Assembly (NCBI GenBank): GCA_039621445.1
Contig: CP154956.1
Coordinates: forward strand, 64,682,257 to 64,746,256
DNA: 64,000 nt
Direction of reading: 5' to 3'
Source of the DNA: Euglena gracilis
Taxonomy: Eukaryota > Euglenida > Euglenophyceae > Euglenales
The notes beneath the pieces are model-generated. The model did no database searches. It was not told the DNA's origin and saw only the letters and a program-made list of their open reading frames with translations. This document shows positions 28,599 to 40,240 of this stretch, piece by piece. Position 1 is the first letter of the stretch, and every line of letters starts with the position of its first letter. A program made the position numbers and the translations under genes.

Positions 28599-28686
28599 GG
28601 GGGGTTGGTACGCCGTGGCGAGGGGGGGGGAGGGGGTAAATGGCGTGGCGAGGCCCTCGCAGAGGGGGGGGGTGTACCAACCCCCC
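28599..28686. mobile_element. 88-bp MITE, AAT duplication
   Basis: Inverted ends GGGGGGTTGGTAC and GTACCAACCCCCC, flanked by AAT on both sides (28,596-28,598; 28,687-28,689). 28,690-28,900 holds nothing recognised. Confidence 0.7.
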
Positions 28687-28900
28687 AATGAAAAGAGTGC
28701 TTCAAAGCATGGTTTGATGAGCGAAGGTGAAGCATGTCTTGTCATGAAGGGGAAAAGTCCACCCGTGGTTCAAATTTGTACCGAATTTGCCATTTTCCTT
28801 TTTTAAAAAATATGCAAGCATCTTTAATTTAAATACTTGGTTTCGATCATGAAAGCAGCAGAGTGTGGATGCTTCATCTCGTTTCTGGTCTTCTTTTTTT

Positions 28901-28958
28901 TGTGGGCTTTTTGATCCGATACGCTTGTTTTGTGGGCTTTTTGATCCGATACGCTTGG
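28901..28958. repeat. Two tandem copies of a 29-bp unit
   Basis: tgggctttttgatccgatac followed by gcttg occurs twice back to back. Confidence 0.8.
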
Positions 28959-28985
28959 AACTGTGCTTTCCTTGGCAGTGTAGTG

Positions 28986-30220
28986 CAGGGTTCGGCGTTT
29001 TTTTCCGTTTCGAATAATTCGAATTTTTCGCAGTTGAATTATTCGAATTTTTCGTGAGGAAAATTTCCAAAAATTCCACAGGGTGAAGCACTGCGCAGGG
29101 AATATGTTTTTTTTTCTTCCACTGGTTAAAATCCCTCGCCGGAAAACGGACGTATCCGAGGCCAAAAACAGACCCGTTTCAGGTGGCTTTCAGACAGACT
29201 TTCCCTTCCGTCCACGGCAAATCCTGCTCGCAGAAACAGCGGATTTTTTTGCCACTTGAAGTCTACCCGAACTGCGTGGAAGCCCCCCCGCTGAAATGGA
29301 CAAAAAAGACCAAACAAGACCAGCCCAACCCATAGAAGCCAAAACCCCCTGCACCAAACCCTCTCCACATCTGGCCCAATGGCCAGCGCGCCTGGCCCAT
29401 AACTGGCCAGGACAGCACAAATGTGGCCGAAAAATGGCCCCTAAAAATGGCCACCACCTCTGGCCGAAAAACTGGCCGCACAAACGTGGCCGAAAACTGG
29501 CCAGCACAAATGTGGCCGAAAACTGGCCGCACAAACCTGGCCGAAAACTGGCCAGCACAAATGTGGCCGAAAACTGGCCGCACAAACCTGGCCGAAAACT
29601 GGCCAGCACAAATGTGGCCGAAAACTGGCCAGCACAAATGTGGCCGAAAACTGGCCAGCACAAATGTGGCCGAAAACTGGCCAGCACAAACGTGGGCGAA
29701 AACTGGCCACCACATCTGGCCCAAAACTGGCCAGCATGTGGCCCAAAAATGGGTAGCACATCTGGCCCAAAGCTGGCCAGTTCTTTGCCATTGAAAAGCA
29801 CAAAGGAACAGGAACAGGAACCAGAAAATGCACACGTTGTAGGCGGGATGAAAACAAATGGAGCAGTTTAGCAGGGACATGCTCAGGTCCAGATTACCAA
29901 CCTCCTTCCAATAAGTTCATTTCAAGCATGATAAGCTTCAAAAATTTCTTGCCAGTGAGATCTGCAACAGAGAAGAATGAACATTTCCCAAGAGAGAGTG
30001 TTCAGCAAATTCACCATATGCTCCTGCATCCGGCTGGCATCTTAGAGTTCTCTGGGCAGTCCACAAATGCAAGTCTCTCACAGCAGCTTTGCTGCTGTGA
30101 TAAATTAGGAATACCCAGATTCGCGTTCCGCGATTTTTGAAAAATTCGAAAAATTCGAATTTTTCGAATTTTTCAATTGAAATGAAAAATTCCCAAAATT
30201 TCGAAATTTGCCGAACCTTG
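28986..30220. mobile_element. Element U: 1.24 kb, 8-bp TSD (hAT-type)
   Basis: CAGGGTTCGGC at the left and GCCGAACCTTG at the right, with a perfect 8-bp duplication GTGTAGTG (28,978-28,985; 30,221-30,228). Subterminal AATTCGAATTTTTCG repeats are inverted between ends. The interior has a 26-bp minisatellite and a segment shared with 36.8-37.7 kb. No transposase. Confidence 0.88.
29405..29790. repeat. 26-bp minisatellite inside U (about 13 units)
   Basis: Units of the form GTGGCCGAAAACTGGCC plus AGCACAAAT or CGCACAAAC. Because 26 is not a multiple of three, all six frames stay open with 26-residue periodic translations on both strands. These are not genes. Confidence 0.92.
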
Positions 30221-30266
30221 GTGTAGTGCTTTTTTTTGTGCCAACCAACTCCCTATTGTGGTTCAA

Positions 30267-31013
30267 GGGGGTGTACGGGTCGCAGGGGGGGGGGTCGCGG
30301 GGGGGTCGCAGGGGGGGTCGCGGGGGGAACGTGGCAGTTTTGACGGGTCACGCGTGACCAGTGTGACCTCACATACAACGTCACATGGGACCTGTTTTTG
30401 GAACTTTTGGTTCCAAAAATAGATCCAATTAGGAATTTATCACACATTTTTGGCAACTTTGATTCCTAATTTGGGTGCTATTTTTTGACTCCTACTGAAA
30501 TGCGGAAAGCCTCCATGTGTGGGTCGCGGGGGGGGGGTCGCGGGGGTCGCGGGGGGGGGGCAGGGCGGGATTGAGGTTGAGGATTTCAAAAAAAGTTCAA
30601 CCTCAATGTCAACGACCTCAACCTCAACCTCAACCTCAATGTTACCTCAATGTCCAAAATTCAAAAAAATGAACTCACAAAAAGCATGGATTGGACCATC
30701 TCCTCTTCTAAAACCTTCCTCAAAGGCAATTTTGACAGCTTTTATGACAATTTACAACATATGGGGGTGGAAACGAGAAAAAATAGTGGGGTGCCGATTA
30801 AAAACTTGAAATAAGTGACCAATTGCCCAATTTTGAAAAAATCCAGGTAATTTGCCTCTCTTTGTAACACTCTTTTCAATTCTCTTTGTTGTTGAGTCGT
30901 ATTCCTTTGGATTTTCGCATTGAGGTGACATCGAGGAAAGGTGGAGGTTGGAAAACCTCAACCTCAACCTCAACCTCAATCCAGCCTTGGGGGGGGTCGC
31001 GGGGGATACACCA
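30267..31013. mobile_element. Element E2 with F2 nested inside
   Basis: Matches E1 at 5298-5617 through the GGTCGCGGGG cluster, the tgacctcacatacaacgtca block and the tccatgtgtgggtcgcggg end. E1 is uninterrupted where F2 sits in E2. Ends GGGGGTGTAC at left, ATACACCAC at right. Confidence 0.8.
30561..30989. mobile_element. Element F2 (429 bp) in a G run of E2
   Basis: Tips CAGGGCGGGATTGAGGTTGA and the complement of CAAGGCTGGATTGAGGTTGA, relatives of F1. The subterminal microsatellite here is GAGGTT instead of GAGGTA. At least seven G flank both sides. Confidence 0.78.
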
Positions 31014-31424
31014 CAAGAAAGGGATAAAAAGAACCCTTGATTGCATTTTGAGGGCGATGATCTGCTTGAAATCGCACCTGAATTGCACGATGCTGCCCTG
31101 TCTTTTTTACATGGCAAATCTGGCTTTCTCTTCCCAAAAAAAAAAACCATTCCCCGGGGCACCTTCGGATGAATTGGAGCCTTTTTGTTTGTGGTTGCTT
31201 CCATGGAGAGAAAAGGATTGAAGTTGAACAGATGTTGAACAGATGTTGAAGTAGAAGTGAGGTTGAAGTTTAACTTCTTCTTCTAACTTCTTTCCCGGAA
31301 GCCTCCAGCCCGGCCAAAAATTGTGCCGGGGTGAGGGGGGCAGGGGATCGCATTGACTGCAATGGTTGTGACGGCACCAGGCATCATCTTGGTAGAAAAT
31401 GCTGGGTAAAAACGAGTTACATGA

Positions 31425-31556
31425 CTGTGTGTCCTAGACGTCGGTTCGGGCGTGAAGCCAGAGCCTTCAATACCCGGTTTCAAGGTACCCGGCAACGCCT
31501 GAACTGATGGCATCGGCTTCACGCCCGAACCGTGGTCTTGGACACAGTTCTCGATA
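31425..31556. repeat. Z2-type hairpin
   Basis: TGTCCTAGACGTCGGTTCGG near the left and GAACCGTGGTCTTGGACACA near the right pair imperfectly. It ends GTTCTCGATATAGA, the outer terminus shared with element C. 31,205-31,300 before it is purine-rich gttgaagt microsatellite. Confidence 0.7.
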
Positions 31557-31564
31557 TAGAATCC

Positions 31565-31729
31565 TTCAAAAAGTACCAAAAATGGTCGAAAACATACAAA
31601 AATGCAAAATAATGCAATTTTATGACCTTTTCCATTGTTTATGGGAGGCAGTTTTTGGAAAAACTGAGCCAGAAGTTGCCAAAAACGACTGAAAATGTGC
31701 ATTCAAAAATTTTTCTTTGCAAAACCTAG
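31565..31729. repeat. Dispersed repeat X, second copy
   Basis: Direct copy of 4,560-4,728. Confidence 0.7.
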
Positions 31730-31794
31730 TGGCCGTTTTTTTTGTTTTCTTTAAAAAAAAAGCATTTTTGGAAATAAAAAAAATCGCCCGTTTG

Positions 31795-32085
31795 GGGCCC
31801 TCGAACAGTTGAGCAACAAAGGGTATTTGCCCCCAAATCAGGGGGCTAACACAAGGGATTTGCCCCCCAAAACGGGTGCAAGGGATTTTGTTATTTTGGG
31901 GCCCTCGAACAGTTGGGCAAAAAAGGGTTTTTGCCTCCCAAAACACCTGGGCAACAAAAGGGATTTGCCCCCAAAGCGGGTGGGTTACACAAGGGATTTG
32001 ACCCCCCAAAACGGGTGGGTAACACAAAGAATTTTGTTATTTTGCGGCCCTCGAACAGTTGAGCAACAAAGGGTATTTGACCCTA
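31795..32085. repeat. Satellite fragment
   Basis: About eight degenerate units with gggatttgcccccaaa and ggccctcgaacagttgagca, the reverse orientation of the satellite at 46.5-55.7 kb. Confidence 0.8.
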
Positions 32086-32179
32086 AAACTAGCAATGACC
32101 AAAAGTTTCCAAAACTCTGAAATTTCAGTAACGTGAAATTTGCTCGGTTTTATTGCAAGTTTTCACTTTTTCATGAAAT

Positions 32180-34690
32180 CTCTGCCAAATAGGATCAGCC
32201 AATGCTAGCGCAGGCGACTACATCGAGTACTTCCTAATTTTATGTCAGACAGCCAAAAAGGCGCGCACTGAACCGCTGTCCGTGCCTGACGCAGTTATCC
32301 GGAGGGCGCGCACGCTGGTAGGGGAAGGAGCCCCAGCCAAAGCCCTGCAGGTCATACTGTCTGAGGGAACGCACCGCTCCAACGACCCCGCGGTCTGGGC
32401 CAAACTTCAAGACTTACACCCGGTGGGCCGGCCGTTCAACCCCAACAACTTCCCTCTGAAGCTGCCACCTTTCCCAGACGGACAACGCATTCGGTGGGAA
32501 GAACTCTTGCGTGAAGCCATCCTCCGCTTCCCGCGCACGTCGTCCCCCGGCCCCTCAGGCCTGCGCCCATGCCACTTGCAAGACGCTGTCCGCCGCCCTG
32601 GCCATGGAGCCCGCCTTCTCACGGCACTGGGCCAGCTTGCTGCCGCATGGGTGGAAGGCAACCTGCCCCCAGAGCACGCCCCCAGCTGTTGCTCCGCAAA
32701 CCTGACCCCCTTGCGGAAAAAAGACGACGTCCGGCCCATCGCAGTGGGCGAAACCCTTCGCCGATTGGTGGGGAAAGCACTCCTTCACACAGGAGCCGCC
32801 AAGGATCAAGACGCTCGGCTGAGCCCCCTCCAAACTGGGGGCGGAGTCTCCAATGCGTCTGAATCCATCGCCATCACGGTCCAAAACCTGGTCAGGCGGT
32901 CCTTCAGGTAGATTTGAAGAATGCCTTCAATACCCTCGACCGCACCGTCATACTCCAAGAGGCGCAGACGCGCACTTTTCAACTATTTGCGGTTTGCGTA
33001 TGGCCAACCGGCGCACTTGTTCAGCGAGGGGCGGGTGCTGTCATCCACAAGAGGCACGCACCAAGGATGTCCTCTGGGGCCCGTCGGCTTCGCGGTTGGG
33101 CTACACACCATGGCCGAAACAATCGCACAACAGGCCGAACTGCTCTGGTCCGCCTGGTACCTCGACGACGGGCTGCTGATCGGCGAACCTATGGTGCTAC
33201 AGAAGTGCCTGGATTTTCTCCGCGTGGAGGGCGAACGAACCGGGGTCCAATTGAACCTGGTCAAATGCGTGGCCTGGGGCCCTGCCGCCGGCGCCATACC
33301 AGACAGAGAGCACCTCCAACACGTGCCCTGGGCCGAAGACTCCGGCATCACCGTACTCGGTTGCCCGGTTGACTTTGAACCACCACCGGCCACACCGCGG
33401 CGGCCTGGGCAGAGGCCACGGCCAGGATTGAGAAAGCTGCAGACTTGGTCACCTCGGTGACAGACCCCCAGCTCGCTCATCACCTCCTCCGGTCCTGCCT
33501 GGATGGTTGTAAAGTCAACCACCTCCTGCGAGCATCCGACTCCTACGAGGCCCAGGTACCCCGATGCGGGGAGACTATCTTCGGTGCCTTTGAAGACATC
33601 CTCGGGCAGGCGCTCGGCACAGAACAACAACAGCAAGTGGCCCGTCCTCTCTCCAATGGGGGATGCGGGCTCCACATCCCAGCTGCCTGCCAGGGTGCAG
33701 CCCGCACCGCAGCTCTGTGCCAGTACTACACCCACGGACACAAAAAAGTGGCATGCCCTACATACGCTGCAGCCCCGTCCGAGAGAGTATGCCAGCAGCC
33801 TGCCAATGACCTCTCCTCCGCGTTAGGGCCCCAGCACCCCGAGAGGCAACGGCTACTGACCACCGCGTCCTTTGCCTCCGCCTCCGGAAATGACACTTCA
33901 CAGTGATGGTGGTAAACCCAGCTGTCCCGCACCACGGTGGATGGCCTTCTGAACCGAATCCCACCAAGAGATCAGGCCCGCCTAATGGAACAGGCACATG
34001 GCATCGGTCACGGATGGATGGCAGTGGCACCGAACGAGGCCCTCCACACCACAGTTGATGCGGCAGACTACCGCCTCGGGCTGAAGTGGTGGCTGGGACT
34101 GCCCCTAGCCGACTCCGCCGGGACGTGTGCGGGCTGCCAGAACGTTACCGACGTACACGGTGACCACGAGATGTGCTGCATTCGGAACAACTTCGCCAAC
34201 GGACACAACGCCGTCCAGGACGCTCTGTTTAACCTTCTGTCTGCAAACGGCCAAAAGTGTCCAACGCGAAGTCCCGGTGCCCAACCAACCAGACACCTCT
34301 CTCCGGCCAGCCGACTTGTTACTCGCCACGTGGCAGGATGGTAATCCTACAGCGGTTGACCTCACCGTGGCGCACGGATGGCAAGCAGCAGAAAGGAGCG
34401 GCTCGAGGGAACGCTGGAGGACCTTTCTTAAACGACGGGAACAGGTCAAGCACACCAAATACGACATCCCATGTCGCAACGGCGGCTGGTCGTTCGCCAC
34501 GCTAGCCATGGGCACGTGGGGAGGACTGGGCCCGGAGAAGCTCCTTACCAAGATGGTGAAACGGACCACCACCTGGGATCGGGGCGATATACGCTCCACA
34601 CGACAGGCCGAAAGCTATCGGCTGCTGCTGGCATTGGCCCTCTTCCGCCAAGTGGCGCAGATGCTGCGCCCCAAGCACTTTCTTCGTTGA
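32180..34690 (+). pseudogene. REL-type non-LTR retrotransposon ORF (RT, zinc finger, PD-(D/E)xK nuclease), frameshifted
   Basis: Frame 1 (32,180-32,911): ARTLVGEGAPAKALQV, SSPGPSGLRPCHLQDA, LTPLRKK, RPIAVGETLRRLVGKAL. Then VDLKNAFNTLDR (RT motif A, 32,912-32,945). After a shift come HQGCPLGPVGFAVGLHT (motif B), WYLDDGLLIG (motif C, with YLDD) and GVQLNLVKC (motif D). Another shift leads to the thumb region (33,445-33,906). Then WWLGLPLADSAGTCAGCQNV with a CCHC finger (34,125-34,180), and the nuclease RPADLLL, AVDLTV, KYDIPC, WSFATLAMGTWGG, ending at 34,690. At least four frameshifts and no N-terminal Met make it inactive. The order is that of R2/NeSL/Utopia-like elements. The 3' region to about 35,000 shows no poly-A. 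Confidence 0.82.
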
Positions 34691-35121
34691 CCTCCATGAA
34701 AGCACCGCCGGAAGCGTGGCACTCCCCGTCTATCGCCACATCACCCCAAAAACCAGCCAGACCCGTCCCAACACACAGGCAGGTGGCCCACAAAGCCACC
34801 CTAACGCAGCGCACACGAAGCACGGCGCGAGCAGGTGCCGGAGGGCTAACACCCCGGAACCTCAGTCCATCAGAGTACGGACCGGCACGCCCTCAGGGCA
34901 GCCGCCACCCAGGACCGCATGCCAGAACCCTGGCCATTTCGTGACCAATTGCGGGTTCTGACCCTCTCACCCCCTCGGACCATGGGCCCAGCCCATCTGT
35001 ACATATCCTTAACCCCAGACTGACTAATCCAGTAGGCAGTGCCACTGGTCGGTGGACTCGGTTCTGAGTGTGTCAGACAAGTGTTTTTCCCTCTTGGAAT
35101 TCGTTGTTTATGTTTACCACC

Positions 35122-35327
35122 CCCCCTTTTATTTGAGCACACCCACGGGCCAAAGGACCCCCCAAATGCTCAAATAAGGGGGGGGGTCAAATAAGGGGGG
35201 GTCAAAAATTCCTTTAGAAATAGGGCAAAAAATTTTCGGCGCCTTCGGCGCATGAAAAAAAATTTTCCCCGGACCCAAATGCTCAATTAAGGGGGGGGGG
35301 TCAAATAAAGGGGGGGTTTATAACTTC
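35122..35327. mobile_element. C/G-run MITE (Y)
   Basis: CCACCCCCCCTTTTATTTGA at left, TCAAATAAAGGGGGGG at right, both next to TTTA/TTA. The centre holds CGGCGCCTTCGGCGC. 35,330-36,100 has no recognised feature. Confidence 0.55.
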
Positions 35328-36099
35328 AGACAGAAGCTATTTGAAAGATAAGGAATTGCATTCATGCAGGATTTTTTGAATATTGAAGAAGGTATGCCCA
35401 TCTAAAATAGTGACCCTCCCCCCCCAAGTCGCCTCAAAACTGCCCCAAGATCTGGGCCAAGATGTGGCACCAAACACGGGGGTGGGGCTCAACGGAATGT
35501 TTTCAGAACAAGAACGCCACAACAAAGCCCTTTTTGGCAAAAAAACAACATTGTTGAACTGCAGAAAGCAAAGACGAACATTGCAACAAAGAAGAGAGCA
35601 TGCAGTTTACAGCAACACGGTCCTGTGTTTTTTCTGTAAAACACCACAGGACCCTGACAAAAACAGTTAAAAAGTTAAAAAACCTTCACTCGTCTTCCTC
35701 TTCTTCCCTTCTTGGTTTACCTTCTGTGCTTCAAACTTCAAACCTGTGAAAGCAAATGACAAATGAAAGACAACCGGATGACAGGCATTTGGTACCACTG
35801 AAAAAGATGACGCAATGACGGTTGGGGGTTCAATTTACAAAATTACAATTTGAAGGAGAAGGAAAGCAAATTGGAAAGCAAGAAAACACAGAATCCAAGG
35901 ACAAAATGTCCCCAAAACACCAGGCCAAAGACACAGAGCTGCAGCCAGTGCTCTGTGAAATGGCAGCAAAAGTTCCAAAACTGTAAAACACGACTCGAAA
36001 ACCATGAGAACGCTCAGAAAATGATATAAAAACAAAAGGCCCAACACAAGACATGCCACACAAGAAGGTGGGACTCAAAATTGTCACTCAGGGGACCAA

Positions 36100-36835
36100 A
36101 TTTTGGAGAAAATGCCACATTTTTGAAAGTGGGCCAGATGCACTAGAAAAGACCAGTAGAATCATTCTTCAAAAGAATGTGAAATAGAGTACCATGCAGC
36201 ACGGCAGAAATCTAAGGCCATCTGCCGAAACCCTTTTCACAAATTCCAAAATCCACTGTTCACCTGCCATGTTGCCCCTTGTTTGAAAGCTCTTCTCAAG
36301 AGCTTCGGAACATGTGATCAGCGATTTTCAGGGCACTGTGCAGTGTGGCTGAGTTCGGAGGGTACCAAATGAAAGCTCGCGGGGAGAGCTTTCAATTGAT
36401 ATGCCGTATGGCACCTGAGGTGTGGGATTTCACAAATTAGGATGTCAAATTTTGAAACACACGATCGCTGAAAACAAGTACTGTGTGCATTATTGCTGAG
36501 TCAAAAGCCCTTGAGAAGAGCATTCGATTGATGGGTAACATGGCATCACATTTGTGAAAACTTCAATCGGCCGATCGACATGGCCCTTCGCCCAAAGGAA
36601 GTCAAAAATGCTCAAAAAGGTTCAAAAAAATGGGTATTTAGGCCGAAATTGGCCGTGATTCCTTGAACGCTAGTTTGGGCGTGAAGCCAGAGCCCCCAAT
36701 CCACGGTTTCAACAACTGTGTTTAGAACGTCGGTTCGGGCGTGAAGCCGTGTTCAGAACTGCTGCCGCCCGAACCGGCGTTATGGAACACGGCTTCACAC
36801 CCGAACCGGCGTTCCGAACACAGTTTTCGTATCAA
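36100..36835. mobile_element. Hairpin-tipped repeat Z2
   Basis: The interior modules (gaaagctcttctcaagagc; gagagctttcaattgat; agagtaccatgcagc) resemble 58,690-59,100 and, more distantly, the Z1 interior. The right tip 36,665-36,835 has several GTTCGGGCGTGAAGCC palindromes. Confidence 0.65.
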
Positions 36836-36839
36836 AAAC

Positions 36840-38010
36840 TGTCGACCAGTTTCAAGGGACATGCTCAGGTCCAGGTGCAGATAAACCTTCAGGGGTGTTG
36901 CACTGCACCTGTAGGACTGCGAACAATGCACCCTGAGAAAGATCACATGAGTAGATTGTAAGGGGATGAAAGCAAACCTGCATAGTGAAACTACTTCGAC
37001 TGATCGCTCAACAATGGAGGCTAGGCACAGCGGAGGGGGAGGAGGAGAGGGGGGGGCTGAGGGGGGGGGGGGGCGAGCGGCCGCGCGGGCGGCCGCGCGG
37101 GGGGGAGAGGGGGGGGAGGGGGGTCCGAGGGCGGCCGCGCGGGCGAAACGCATCCTAAAATCGGTGATTTTCGGGTCCCAAAAGTTGGCATTTTTTGCCA
37201 TTTTTGGGCCATTTTTGACCAAAAAAGTGCTTTTTTGGCCGCGCGCAGAGCGCGCGGCCCCCAAATTTGCCATTTTGATGTCCGAAACATGTCTTTTTGG
37301 TCATTTTTGGGCCTCAAAAAATCGCGATTTTTTCACCAAAATTTTTTTTGGCTATGACTAGGCACAGTGGGGGGAGGGCGGGGGTAAGGGGGGGGGGGAG
37401 GAGCGCGGCCCCACAGCGCAGGGGCCGCGCGGGGGGGGGGGGGGGAGGGGGGGGGTCCCGGACCCCCCCGAGCGGCGCGCCTAGCCTCCAATGCATAATC
37501 AATTCAACAATCAATGCTTCTCAACCTTTTCAATGCTCCTCGGCAATACAGATTACCAACCTTCCAAGACCTTCAAGGCCTTCTAGTGACTTCATTTCAC
37601 CTCAAGCATAGCAACAATTGCTTGCCAGTGAGATCTGTAGCAGAGAAAAGCACATTCACTGACAGAATTGTTTGGCAAACCTTTGTCATCAGCGAGGACA
37701 AAGGATTCACAGTACAAATCCAAGACAAAGTTTCAATCCTTCTGATAATGAGTTATATTGGCACTAGGACCAGAACACTGCTCGCTCGAAGAAAGTAAAC
37801 CAGATGAGCAGCACTCTTTCCCACAAACAATGTCGGCATCTTACTTTGATGCATATTCCAGTACGATCCCAATCAATTTCTGTGAAGTGGTCCCACTCAG
37901 TACGCTCGGGTCGTCCGGTCATATGTCCACAGTGATGCCCTGTAGGAGGGCGGACATTAATGCAGGATGGGCCACTCCTAACGCGGACCGAGGTTTCTGT
38001 TTTTGACAAA
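36840..38010. repeat. Dispersed repeat V, interrupted by W
   Basis: gggacatgctcaggtccag and ttgccagtgagatctg match 29,870-30,010. aagtaaaccagatgagcagc matches 51,825-51,845. Element W splits it. Confidence 0.6.
37016..37490. mobile_element. GC-rich element W, AAT duplication
   Basis: Ends GGAGGCTAGGC and GCCTAGCCTCC, flanked by AAT. The interior is dominated by G runs and GGCCGCGCGGGC words, with a TAGGCACAG repeat at both halves. Confidence 0.65.
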
Positions 38011-38026
38011 TGTCTAAATGTCGGTA

Positions 38027-38458
38027 ACACCCCCCCCCCCCCCCGTGACCCCCCCGTGACCCCCCCGTGACCCCCCTGTGACCCGAACAAGGACCGTTTT
38101 CGGCGAAATTTTGTAAGGAAAATTTTTGGTCATGATGCCTAATTTGATAAAATCCTCATGCAGATTCCTAATTTTGAGGTTTAAAATTTTTAAATTTGGG
38201 CTTGGTGATTCCTAATTTGGTGTCAAATTCCTAATTTCAGGTGTGGGGATTCCTAATTTGTGGAATTTTTCCACGAAATTCCAGCTTGGTGATTCCTAAT
38301 TTGGTGTCAAAATCCTAATTTCAAGCGTGGGGATTCCGAATTTGTTAATTTTTTCCACGAAAATTCCGGCTCGGTGGTTCCTAATTTTGCCACCAAAAAT
38401 GTGGTGTTCCCCCCGTGACCCCCCCCCCCCGTGACCCTCCCGTGACCCGAACCACCCT
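38027..38458. mobile_element. Element Q2
   Basis: CCCCGTGACCCCCC clusters at both ends in the same orientation. The interior contains two tandem about 85-bp copies with gattcctaatttggtgtcaa (38,206 and 38,291). Confidence 0.65.
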
Positions 38459-38720
38459 AAGGTGGTGCAGTTCGTTTAAAATGCTCTGAAAGAAAGATAA
38501 AATCTGTGAAACCTTTCCTTTCATTTTTCGTACATGAATGTTAGGAAACACCCTGAGCACGTGAGTCCTACATTCGACACTCGATAGGACTTTCCTCCAG
38601 GCGTAGGCCACCTCCTTCGTGGTGTGACTCAACGCACCAGTTGATGTGTGTTGTTTTATTTCCCCCCTTACAGAAACACTTCAAAGGCGAGTTGGCTGTG
38701 TGAAACTCTACTACAAAAAA

Positions 38721-39535
38721 GGGGTGGCGGACGCCGGGCTTTGGACAGAACCGGCGTCCGCCACCCCTTGTTTAAAGCGGCGTTTTAGAGACGCCGGGTT
38801 CAGGACAGAACCGGCGTCCCCACCCTTCGGTCAAAGGACACTCCCAGGACCAATCTCCGACCACTTATCTGCATTGTCACGCCACTTTGCATTTCACCAA
38901 ATTCCGGCGGTCGCGAGGGTATTTCTGGCTGTGTCAATCGTCCTCGTACAAAGTCACCCCTCAATTGAAAGCTCTTTTCATCAGACGACTGGCGATCACC
39001 ACCAAATTCAGCCACGCCGCCTGGAGCTCTTATTTTCTGTCACTGGGAAATCCTAATTTCACAACTCTGGTGCCCCCTAGGACCCCTCAGGTGGTTGATT
39101 CGAAGAGAAAAAACATTTCTGTATGGTTTTTTTGGCATCTAAAACCAAAAATCACTGAAAATTACCACAAATTTCGACTGAGATTCCGGCCGATCCGACG
39201 ATCGCGAGCGTATCTCGGGCTGCGTGCAACGTTAGGGTACCAAGTTACCCCTCGATCGAAAGCTCTTTTCAACAGACGACCAGCGGTGCTCATCAGATCT
39301 TTCCACGCCGCACGGTACTCTATTTCCAAAGCTGGGCCAATTTTCACCAAATTTGGATATCCACCCCACTGGTCCCCAAATGGCAAAATTCATTGTCCTA
39401 GACGGTTGAAACAGTCATACCAGCACCTTAGGGCCACTTTTGGGCACTTTTGGTGACATTTTTAGGAATGAAAACCGGACGCCGCGCTTTGGACAAAACC
39501 GGCGTTCCTAACGCCGGGCTTTAAGGCAGAACCGT
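38721..39535. mobile_element. Hairpin-tipped repeat Z1, copy 2 (reverse)
   Basis: Left tip hairpin GGGGTGGCGGACGCCGG / CCGGCGTCCGCCACCCC (38,721-38,768). The interior matches copies 1 and 3 over about 650 bp. Right tip at 39,478-39,530. Confidence 0.8.
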
Positions 39536-39736
39536 GCTACCTTGGCAGTGAGCACCTTCTGTCAATCTAATTGTTTCCACCAAAAGTGTTGGGTGTTTCC
39601 CAACACTCCAATCCGCGTTTTCCTGAAAACGGCGAAAATGCTATGGTGGGTAGGGGGGGTCGACCCCCCCCACCTCCTAAGGGGTGGCGGACGCTGGTTT
39701 TGTCGTGAACCCGGCGTCCGGACGCCAGGTTCACAA

Positions 39737-40240
39737 CGGGGGTGGGGCGAGACACGGGGACACGGGGACACCGGGGGGGGGGCAGGGCAAAACGGGAAGG
39801 CCTGGTGGGGGGGGGGTCGACCCCCATCCATTTCTGATATAAAATTGGCGTTTGAGATGCCGGGTTCACGACAGAACCGGTGTTCCCCCCCATTCTTCTC
39901 CTGACCATTTTTTCCCCACAAACTTCTCTAACCATTTCCGGGGATGGGGAAGCATCAAGACTTGCAGGGGTTTGCAAAAGAACTAGTCAGCAGGTCGGCA
40001 TCACAACAACGTGAGGCTGGTGCAGCCATGGAACAAGGTTCCAAAAGCCCTTTTTAACGGCCCAGAGATCGGTTAATTGGTTAACCGAGGGCCCCGGTAA
40101 ATTTAATCGGGTTGACCAAAAACAGTCAGTTAATTGATCAACCCTGGTTACAAAAAAAAATTGCGTGGTCGCGGCGCACAGAAACATTTTATCCGGTCCC
40201 CCCCCCCCCGTGTCCCCCCGTGTCCCGGCCCACCCCCAAA
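39737..40240. mobile_element. GGACACGGGG foldback (AA)
   Basis: GGGGCGAGACACGGGGACAC on the left and GTGTCCCCCCGTGTCCCGG on the right are inverted. Inside are Z1-like tip fragments (39,845-39,890) and a TTAATTGGTTAACC palindrome cluster (40,070-40,145). Confidence 0.55.

Noticed and set aside
29263-29880. Long open frames of about 200 residues on both strands
   Set aside because: They are six-frame translations of a 26-bp tandem repeat; the same motif appears shifted in every frame.
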